Shown here piece after piece: positions 7,568-13,464 of a DNA stretch of 14,378 bases; positions within the stretch are counted from its first letter, which is position 1, and each line of letters starts with the position of its first letter. Both the position numbers and the translations under genes were made by a program. Below the pieces are notes generated by a model, which did no database searches, was not told the DNA's origin, and saw only the letters and a program-made list of their open reading frames with translations. Source of the stretch: Candidatus Parepulonipiscium sp. PG-Nun2H_MBin03 (GTDB taxonomy: Bacteria > Bacillota > Clostridia > Lachnospirales > Cellulosilyticaceae); the NCBI GenBank assembly GCA_001995005.1, contig MDJN01000043.1, positions 1 to 14,378 on the forward strand, written 5' to 3'.

Positions 7568-8383
7568 ATGTTTGGTTATGTAACACCTTTAAAAGAAGAG
7601 CTAACGTTTAGAGAATATGATATTTTTAAAAGTTACTATTGCGGTCTATGCCAACATATAAAAAAACAATTTGGGCATATACCACGCCTAACCTTAAGTT
7701 ATGATATTACTACAATGGCAATATTATTAGATTCAATAGGTACAGGTGCTACTCTAGTGAAAAAACAATCTTGTATTACAAGTATAAAAAAACGCCCCAT
7801 TGTACAGGAAAATACTGCTTTAAAATATTGTGCTAATATAAATGTTATATTATCGTACTATAAACTACAAGATGATGTTTTAGACGAAAATAGCATTAAA
7901 AGTAAATTGCTGGCCCAACAACTGAAACCATATCTTAAAAAGGCCTCACCAGAATTTAGTTTTTTGCTCCCAATTATTAAATCTAACTTAAATTCATTGA
8001 GAAATTTAGAAAAATCACATAATTTTAGTTCAATAGATGAAATAGCAGACCCATTTGCAAATTTAGTGGGAATGCTATTTAAAAAGTATCCTAATAATAA
8101 TAATAACATAAATTTGTATGACTTTGGATATGTACTAGGAAAATGGATTTATCTTATAGATGCATTAGATGATTTAGAAAAAGATACTGTAAATGCTACG
8201 TTTAATCCGCTAAATATTTTACAAGACAGCGATATAGAATTTAGTATATTAAGTTGTGGAGCCACTTGTAAGGAACAGTTAAACTCTTTTAGGTTAAAAT
8301 CAAATACTAATCTGCTTAATAACATTATTTTATATGGTATGATGGATAAATATACTATGATAAAAAGACGAGGCAAAAAATGA
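7568..8383 (+). CDS. DUF5685 family protein with Asp-rich motifs
   Basis: This 271-residue soluble, mostly helical protein resembles DUF5685, a Firmicutes family without an assigned function. Family-like features are the N-terminus MFGYVTPLKEEL, the YYCGLC pair (C25, C28), the RLTLSYDIT segment, further cysteines C69 and C88, and the helix GKWIYLIDALDDLEKD. Two acidic motifs stand out: DDVLD at 102-106 (a DDxxD) and DDLEKD at 201-206. They are about 100 residues apart and recall the paired Mg2+-binding motifs of class I isoprenoid synthases. A run of five asparagines (176-180) comes from an AAT microsatellite-like stretch. A ribosome binding site (AAGGAGAAG) fits the 10-base gap after the PHP gene, and the stop overlaps the next start (ATGA). 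An enzymatic role is possible but unproven. Confidence 0.78.
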   Translation: MFGYVTPLKEELTFREYDIFKSYYCGLCQHIKKQFGHIPRLTLSYDITTMAILLDSIGTGATLVKKQSCITSIKKRPIVQENTALKYCANINVILSYYKLQDDVLDENSIKSKLLAQQLKPYLKKASPEFSFLLPIIKSNLNSLRNLEKSHNFSSIDEIADPFANLVGMLFKKYPNNNNNINLYDFGYVLGKWIYLIDALDDLEKDTVNATFNPLNILQDSDIEFSILSCGATCKEQLNSFRLKSNTNLLNNIILYGMMDKYTMIKRRGKK

Positions 8384-8868
8384 AAATTAGAGACTTGACT
8401 ACGGGAGGTGCATTAGTCGCTTTAACAATGTTAATATTTTATGCAATAACTGTAGTGCCTACAAATACGCTAACTTTATTAACTATTTCAAGCTTTATGC
8501 CCATTCTCGCATATTTAAGAACTACTTTAAAAACTGCAATTTTAGTATATATATGTAATAGTATACTGGGATTTATTCTTTTTACGCCTATATTAGGCAT
8601 TAGCTATTTAATATTTTTTGGTGCCTATGGAATTATAAAAGCTTTTATTGAGGCTATAGATAATATTGTATTAGAAAATATACTGAAGCTAATATACTTT
8701 ATAGGTGCTTTAGTGGGGCTAAATTTTATGGTCTCAATACGTACAATAATTCCAATGTTTGATATTATGCCTTCGATGATTTTTCCATTAGTTGCGGTAG
8801 TAGCATTTTTTGTGTATGACTTTGCACTGTCTTTGTTAATTGAGGGGTATTATAAGTACAAACCTTGA
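8380..8868 (+). CDS. Small polytopic membrane protein, function unknown
   Basis: This 162-residue hydrophobic protein has about five predicted helices. Its pattern (TTGGALVALTMLIFY, VVPTN, then FFGAYGIIKAFIE and a C-terminal LLIEGYYK) resembles an uncharacterised clostridial membrane family whose layout recalls the S-components of ECF vitamin transporters. I cannot name the family with certainty. The start overlaps the stop of the DUF5685 gene by four bases (ATGA), so translation is very likely coupled and the two probably work together. Its stop codon (8866-8868) lies inside the -35 element of the next promoter. No signal for a soluble domain is seen. A transporter component is possible, but no substrate can be inferred. 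Confidence 0.7.
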   Translation: MKIRDLTTGGALVALTMLIFYAITVVPTNTLTLLTISSFMPILAYLRTTLKTAILVYICNSILGFILFTPILGISYLIFFGAYGIIKAFIEAIDNIVLENILKLIYFIGALVGLNFMVSIRTIIPMFDIMPSMIFPLVAVVAFFVYDFALSLLIEGYYKYKP

Positions 8869-8892
8869 CAAAAAATTGGATAATGATAAAAT
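8865..8892 (+). promoter_or_regulatory. Strong housekeeping promoter of the acyl cassette
   Basis: A perfect -35 TTGACA at 8865-8870 is followed by a 16-base spacer and TAAAAT at 8887-8892, with TG at 8884-8885 forming an extended -10. Transcription should begin near 8899, just ahead of the ribosome binding site. The -35 contains the stop codon of the preceding gene. This is the best promoter match in the bacterial part and marks the start of a new transcription unit; readthrough from upstream is also possible. Confidence 0.8.
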
Positions 8893-8905
8893 TTAAAATA
8901 AATAT

Positions 8906-8913
8906 AAGGAGGG
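8906..8913 (+). promoter_or_regulatory. Ribosome binding site of the acyl carrier gene
   Basis: AAGGAGGG with a six-base spacer to the ATG at 8920. It is the only strong ribosome binding site in the four-gene cassette. The downstream cassette genes begin inside their predecessors. Confidence 0.8.
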
Positions 8914-8919
8914 ATTTAG

Positions 8920-9159
8920 ATGGATAATGCTAAAAAATATTTAAAAATATTTGTAGATGTTTTAGAGGTAGCAGAAGATAAAGTATTAAATTTAAATTAT
9001 AGAGATGTACCGGCTTGGGATAGCGTAGGGCATATGACGCTAATAGCGGAAATTGAAAGTGAATTTGACGTTATGTTAGATACAGAAGAGATAATCGACT
9101 TTAATTCATTTGAAAAAGGTAAGGAGATTTTATCAAATAACTATGGTGTGGAATTTTAA
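8920..9159 (+). CDS. Acyl carrier protein
   Basis: This 79-residue acidic helical protein is of carrier size. The phosphopantetheine attachment motif is WDSVGHM, with the modifiable serine at S35. The following helix (TLIAEIESEFDVML) and the acidic TEEI...FNSFEK region complete the usual four-helix layout. It differs from the fatty-acid-synthesis AcpP consensus DSLDxVEL, so it is more likely a dedicated carrier for the neighbouring enzymes than the housekeeping ACP. It is the first gene after a strong promoter and overlaps the ligase gene by 17 bases. It should need a 4'-phosphopantetheinyl transferase encoded elsewhere. The acyl group it carries cannot be told; the adjacent ligase is the probable loader. 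Confidence 0.92.
   Translation: MDNAKKYLKIFVDVLEVAEDKVLNLNYRDVPAWDSVGHMTLIAEIESEFDVMLDTEEIIDFNSFEKGKEILSNNYGVEF
9121..9126 (+). promoter_or_regulatory. Possible ribosome binding site of the ligase gene
   Basis: AAGGAG lies inside the end of the acyl carrier gene, 16 bases before the preferred ATG at 9143. That spacing is longer than usual, so the ligase probably relies partly on translational coupling to the carrier gene. A TTG at 9110 in the same frame has no upstream binding site. Confidence 0.4.
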
Positions 9160-10540
9160 ACAAGATAGCCTTGCAGCTATAGATGACAATGATATTTCTT
9201 TAACATATAAACAACTAGGGCAAGAGTGTGATACATTTAAAAGTAAGATGGCTCCTCGTTCATTAGTATTTACGTTTTGTAGTAATACTATAGCTGATTT
9301 TATAGGATATGTTGCATTTTTGCAAAATGGGTGCGTTCAGGCACTGTTAAATAGTCTTGAAGAGCATGAAGAATTGATTAGTAAATATAATCCAAACTAT
9401 CTATGGGTACCCATGGATATGGCACAAAAATTTAATAATTATAAGATGGTGTATGAAAAGTATAATTATATTTTGTTAGAAAATTTATCTATGAAACATA
9501 AGTTATATGAGGAGTTAGCATTATTACTAACTACTAGCGGCTCAACTGGTAGTCCAAAATTTGTACGACAAAGTTATAAAAACATTCGTTCTAATGCAAA
9601 GAGTATAGCAAAATATCTTAATATTACAAGTGATGAAAGACCTATTACAACTTTGCCTATTAATTATACGTATGGATTAAGTATTATTAATTCTCATCTT
9701 TTATGTGGGAGTACAATATTAATAACAAACAAGACTATAGTGCAAAAGGAATTTTGGAATTTCTTTAATAAATATGGAGCTACAAGTTTTGGCGGAGTAC
9801 CATATACTTATGAGATACTAAAACGATTAAAATTTTTTGATATGTCACTGCCAACGCTAAAAACATTAACACAGGCTGGAGGTAAACTGTTGCCGTCTTT
9901 ACACGCAGAGTTTGCAGAGTATTGCCAAAGTACTAATAGAGATTTTATCATTATGTACGGTCAGTGTGAGGCAACAGCACGAATGGCGTATTTGCCACCA
10001 GAGCAAAACTTAAGCAAAATTGGAAGTATGGGTATAGCTATTCCTGGAGGAAAATTAGTTTTAGTAGATGTAAATAATCAACCAATTTCTACCCCATTTA
10101 CTACAGGTGAGCTTATATACTATGGTGATAATGTAACATTAGGTTATGCACAATCTTATGCAGATTTATCTAAAATGGACGAAAGAGGCGGAATGCTTGA
10201 AACGGGTGATATGGCTGAGTTTGATGAGGATAGATATTTTTATATAGTAGGACGCAAAAAGAGATTTCTAAAAATTTATGGTAATAGAGTTAATTTAGAT
10301 GAAGCTGAAAGAATATTAAAAAATAAATTTCCTGATACGGAGTGTGCATTATCTGGAAAAGATGATGAGCTAGTTATTTTTATTACAGACAAACAAAAAG
10401 GGGCGCAACTAAGAAAGTATTTATCTGAGAAAACGGGGTTAAATCATAGAGCATTTGTAGTTAAATATATAGAAAGTATACCTAAAAGTGATGCAGGTAA
10501 AATTTTGTATAGTAAGTTGGTGGATATAAATGTTGATTGA
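9143..10540 (+). CDS. AMP-forming acyl ligase (ANL superfamily)
   Basis: This adenylating enzyme (465 residues from ATG 9143) activates a carboxylic acid with ATP to acyl-AMP and transfers it to a thiol, here most plausibly the phosphopantetheine of the adjacent carrier. Core motifs are present in order: the phosphate loop TTSGSTGSPK (130-139), YGQCEAT (272-278), TGD (354-356), GRKKRFLKIYGNRVNLDE (370-387) and the C-terminal catalytic lysine K453 in KSDAGK. It is somewhat shorter than typical 500-550-residue family members because the N-terminal domain is compact. An in-frame TTG at 9110 would add 11 residues deeper inside the carrier gene but lacks a ribosome binding site, so ATG 9143 is preferred. 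It overlaps the carrier gene by 17 bases and the LuxE gene by 11. Fatty, aryl or amino acid substrates all remain possible. Confidence 0.88.
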   Translation: MVWNFKQDSLAAIDDNDISLTYKQLGQECDTFKSKMAPRSLVFTFCSNTIADFIGYVAFLQNGCVQALLNSLEEHEELISKYNPNYLWVPMDMAQKFNNYKMVYEKYNYILLENLSMKHKLYEELALLLTTSGSTGSPKFVRQSYKNIRSNAKSIAKYLNITSDERPITTLPINYTYGLSIINSHLLCGSTILITNKTIVQKEFWNFFNKYGATSFGGVPYTYEILKRLKFFDMSLPTLKTLTQAGGKLLPSLHAEFAEYCQSTNRDFIIMYGQCEATARMAYLPPEQNLSKIGSMGIAIPGGKLVLVDVNNQPISTPFTTGELIYYGDNVTLGYAQSYADLSKMDERGGMLETGDMAEFDEDRYFYIVGRKKRFLKIYGNRVNLDEAERILKNKFPDTECALSGKDDELVIFITDKQKGAQLRKYLSEKTGLNHRAFVVKYIESIPKSDAGKILYSKLVDINVD

Positions 10541-11585
10541 TTTGATAGACCCTTATAGTCTTAAAAAAGAAGAAAAGATGCAATGGTTATCTAAAATATT
10601 AAAAGAGTTAACTGAGCATCATTATAATAATTGTATAGAATATAAAAAAATATTAGATGCGTTTGATATATCTTTAAACGATATAAATAATTATACGGAT
10701 ATTCCGTTTTTACCAGTAAGATTGTTTAAGGAATTTAAGTTAGCAAGTGTAGCAGATGATAATCTTATAAAAACTCTCACAAGCTCTGGAACCACATCAA
10801 GCCAAGTGTCTAAAATATATTTAGACCGCATAACTAGTGGATTACAAACTAAAGTATTAATTAAAATAGTAAGTGATTTTATAGGTAAGTCAAGATTTCC
10901 AATGATTATTTTAGATACAAGTGCAGTAATCAAAGATAGGAAAATGTTTTCGGCTAGAGGAGCTGGAATTATTGGTTTTTCTATATTTGCACGAGAGAAA
11001 ATTTTTGCTTTTGATGAAAATATGCAACTTGATATAGAAGGATTACGGAATTTTTTGCAAAAATATTCAGGGCAAACTATACTTTTATTTGGATTTACAT
11101 TTATGATTTGGCAATATTTTTATAAAGAAATTGTTAAAGCTGATATAGATTTATCTAATGGGATATTAATTCATGGCGGTGGTTGGAAAAAACTAATAGA
11201 TACTGCAGTTAACCCGGAAATTTTTAAGCAAAGTTTAAAAACTGCGTGTGGAATAAGCCGAATACACGACTATTATGGAATGGTGGAACAAACGGGGACT
11301 ATATATGTAGAATGCGAATATGGACATATGCATGCTAGCGTATTTAGCGATGTGTGCATAAGGCGTGCAAAAGATTTTAGCATTGCAAACATTGGCGAAA
11401 GAGGATTAATAGAAGTAGTATCAAGTTTACCATATTCTTATCCAGGGCATATTCTGCTTACTGAAGATGAGGGAATTATATTTGGAGAAGATGATTGTCC
11501 ATGTGGTAGATACGGAAAATATTTTAAAATATTTGGTAGAATTAACAACGCAGAAATAAGAGGATGTAGTGATACGTATGAATGA
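10530..11585 (+). CDS. LuxE-type acyl-protein synthetase
   Basis: This 351-residue member of the LuxE family (PF04443-like) is related to the ANL adenylating enzymes. In luminous bacteria LuxE makes acyl-AMP from a fatty acid, moves the acyl group to its own C-terminal cysteine and passes it to LuxC for reduction. Visible motifs are the phosphate loop TLTSSGTTSSQVSK (82-95), HDYYGMVEQTG (246-256), a CPC pair (C323, C325), the GRYGKYFKIFGR block (326-337) and a near-terminal cysteine C346 in EIRGCSDTYE. The position of C346, six residues from the end, fits the acyl-accepting cysteine of LuxE. The start ATG overlaps the ligase by 11 bases, and luxC begins before its stop. A non-luminous role is certain for the window as shown, since no luciferase genes are present. 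PaaK-like ligases are the nearest alternative, but the partner LuxC favours LuxE. Confidence 0.88.
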   Translation: MLIDLIDPYSLKKEEKMQWLSKILKELTEHHYNNCIEYKKILDAFDISLNDINNYTDIPFLPVRLFKEFKLASVADDNLIKTLTSSGTTSSQVSKIYLDRITSGLQTKVLIKIVSDFIGKSRFPMIILDTSAVIKDRKMFSARGAGIIGFSIFAREKIFAFDENMQLDIEGLRNFLQKYSGQTILLFGFTFMIWQYFYKEIVKADIDLSNGILIHGGGWKKLIDTAVNPEIFKQSLKTACGISRIHDYYGMVEQTGTIYVECEYGHMHASVFSDVCIRRAKDFSIANIGERGLIEVVSSLPYSYPGHILLTEDEGIIFGEDDCPCGRYGKYFKIFGRINNAEIRGCSDTYE

Positions 11586-12741
11586 TATAGAAGTTTTATT
11601 TGGAACGAAAAAATTTAATAAAGTAACAAAATTATCGGTTTTGCCACCTTTTTATGCAGAGGTGTGCGATTTTTTAGATAAGCTATCAAATATTTTAATG
11701 AAAAATAATGGACAATACCCTGATATAATTACATTTGCTTTCTTTTGTAGAAAATCTAATATTAATAAACTAAAAAATCAATATGATGTAACTAATCGTT
11801 TAGGAGTAGGCCTAGCTTTTCATATAGCACCATCAAATGTGGCTATAAATTTTGCGTATTCTTTAGTGAGTGCACTGCTTGCTGGCAATGCGTCTATTAT
11901 AAAAGTGTCCAGTAAAGAATTTGAGCAGACAGATTTAATTATTAAGGCGTTAATGCAAATAAAGAATCATAAAATAGCTAGTTATATAACTATAATTAAA
12001 TATGATTCTAATAATATAGAAGTTACTAAATATCTCTCTGAAATATGTGATGCTAGAATTATCTGGGGTGGAGACGAAACTATTAAAAAGATTAGACAAC
12101 ATAAGTTAGCACCACGTGCCTTTGATATAACTTTTGCTAATAGATATTCTATAGCAATTTTTGAAGCAAATGCGGTTTTAAACGATGTAGATAAGATTTG
12201 TAATAATTTTTATAATGACACATATTTGTATAATCAGACTGCATGTACATCACCACAGTTAATTTACTGGTTAGGAACAGAAAATCAAATTATATTAGCT
12301 AAACAAAAATTTTGGGAGACATTTCATAAGTATGTAGCTTATAGATATAAATTAGAAGATGTAATGGTGATAGATAAATATATAAATACTTGTAAATCAG
12401 CTATTGAACTTGAAAATATATTAGTAGAACCGCAAACGGATAATTATATTGTTAGAGTTAGATTAGATAAATTAGACACTCAAGATATTCAGTTTGCGGG
12501 CGGAGGATTTTTTGAATATACTTCAAATAATTTAGATGACTTATCAGAATTTATTACTAAGAAATGCCAAACTATTGGATACGTAGGTACAATTGAAAAT
12601 GATATATTATCAATGGTGCAAAGTAACGGTTTAAAAGGTATAGATAGAATTGTGCCAATTGGCAAAACAATGGATTTTGCACTTGTATGGGATGGGATAG
12701 ACTTAATTTTACAAATGTCACGAAAAATTAGTGTAATTTAA
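11578..12741 (+). CDS. LuxC-type acyl reductase
   Basis: This 387-residue enzyme (from ATG 11578) of the LuxC family (PF05893-like, in the aldehyde dehydrogenase superfamily) reduces an activated acyl group to an aldehyde with NADPH. The nucleotide-binding region GVGLAFHIAPSNVAI (76-90) and LLAGNASIIKVSS (100-112) is clear. The catalytic cysteine is C223 in NQTACTSPQ, and the C-terminal GLKGIDRIVPIGKTMDF segment (351-367) is characteristic. An in-frame GTG at 11569, with AAGAGG five bases upstream, would add three residues and is a real alternative start. The gene overlaps LuxE by 8 bases from the ATG (17 from the GTG). Known LuxC works in complex with LuxE, in agreement with this coupling. 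The acyl donor could be the LuxE cysteine, the carrier protein or CoA. Confidence 0.9.
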   Translation: MNDIEVLFGTKKFNKVTKLSVLPPFYAEVCDFLDKLSNILMKNNGQYPDIITFAFFCRKSNINKLKNQYDVTNRLGVGLAFHIAPSNVAINFAYSLVSALLAGNASIIKVSSKEFEQTDLIIKALMQIKNHKIASYITIIKYDSNNIEVTKYLSEICDARIIWGGDETIKKIRQHKLAPRAFDITFANRYSIAIFEANAVLNDVDKICNNFYNDTYLYNQTACTSPQLIYWLGTENQIILAKQKFWETFHKYVAYRYKLEDVMVIDKYINTCKSAIELENILVEPQTDNYIVRVRLDKLDTQDIQFAGGGFFEYTSNNLDDLSEFITKKCQTIGYVGTIENDILSMVQSNGLKGIDRIVPIGKTMDFALVWDGIDLILQMSRKISVI

Positions 12742-12755
12742 GGGAGGCAAAAAAA

Positions 12756-13454
12756 ATGGCAACACCACATAATAATGCAGAAAATGGCGATATTGCAAAA
12801 ACAGTTTTAATGGCGGGCGACCCGTTAAGGGCTAAGCTTTTAGCACAAAAGTATTTAACAGATGTTGTAATGTATAATGAAGTACGTGCAATGTATGGAT
12901 ACACAGGAATGTATAAGGGAAAACGAGTGTCTGTACAAGGGCATGGTATGGGAATGCCTTCAATGGGTATCTACACATATGAATTATATAATTTTTATGA
13001 AGTAGATACAATAATAAGAATTGGCTCAGCAGGAGCAATAGATGAAAGTTTATGTATAGGCGACATAGTAATAGGTATGGGTGCATGTACTAACTCTAAT
13101 TATGAGAGCCAGTATAATTTACCAGGAAAATTTGCTCCTATTGCAGATTTTGAGTTAGTAAGAAAAGCTGTAGATACGGCAGAAGAACTGGGATATAAAT
13201 ATAAAGTGGGAAATATATACTCAAGTGATACTTTTTATGATGATGCACAAAGTCTGAAAGAGTGGCAGAAAATGGGTGTTTTGGCGGTTGAAATGGAAGC
13301 TGCAGCATTATACATGAATGCAGCACGTGCTAATAAAAAAGCTATAGCTATATGCACAATTTCGGATTGTCCATTTACGGGTCAAGCGACTACGGCAAAA
13401 GAACGTGAAACAAAATTTACCCAAATGATGGATGTTGCGTTATCACTAGTATAA
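12756..13454 (+). CDS. deoD: Purine nucleoside phosphorylase, DeoD type
   Basis: This 232-residue cytosolic hexameric-type phosphorylase splits purine (deoxy)nucleosides with phosphate into base and (deoxy)ribose-1-phosphate. It matches the bacterial DeoD family over its full length. H5 lies in TPHNNAENGDIA, the phosphate-binding GDPLRAK holds R25, R44 follows in NEVRAMYGYTG, GSAGAI (90-95) has S91, the nucleoside-binding VEMEAAALY spans 178-186, and TISD places the catalytic D204 with R217 downstream. AGGGAGG at 12741-12747 sets the start. It lies 14 bases after luxC without a terminator and 10 bases before deoB, so readthrough from the acyl cassette is likely. Its product feeds DeoB directly. 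Confidence 0.96.
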   Translation: MATPHNNAENGDIAKTVLMAGDPLRAKLLAQKYLTDVVMYNEVRAMYGYTGMYKGKRVSVQGHGMGMPSMGIYTYELYNFYEVDTIIRIGSAGAIDESLCIGDIVIGMGACTNSNYESQYNLPGKFAPIADFELVRKAVDTAEELGYKYKVGNIYSSDTFYDDAQSLKEWQKMGVLAVEMEAAALYMNAARANKKAIAICTISDCPFTGQATTAKERETKFTQMMDVALSLV

Positions 13455-13464
13455 GGGGGGAGCT

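Noticed and set aside
8092..8107. AAT trinucleotide run as a phase-variable repeat
   Set aside because: It is a short in-frame run giving five asparagines in the DUF5685 protein. Changes in copy number would not shift the frame, so it cannot act as an on/off switch.
9110..9142. TTG at 9110 as the ligase start
   Set aside because: No ribosome binding site precedes it, it extends the overlap with the carrier gene to 50 bases, and the extra residues (KKVRRFYQIT) are not typical of the family. ATG 9143 is preferred.
8920..12741. A bioluminescence (lux) operon
   Set aside because: LuxE and LuxC types are present, but no LuxA, LuxB, LuxD, LuxG or Lux regulators are found anywhere in the window, and the carrier and ligase are not part of lux operons.
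12832..13326. Two minus-strand frames opposite deoD
   Set aside because: Their composition (Leu/Tyr/His/Pro-rich) is that of a complement shadow, and deoD on the plus strand is full length with its active-site residues intact.
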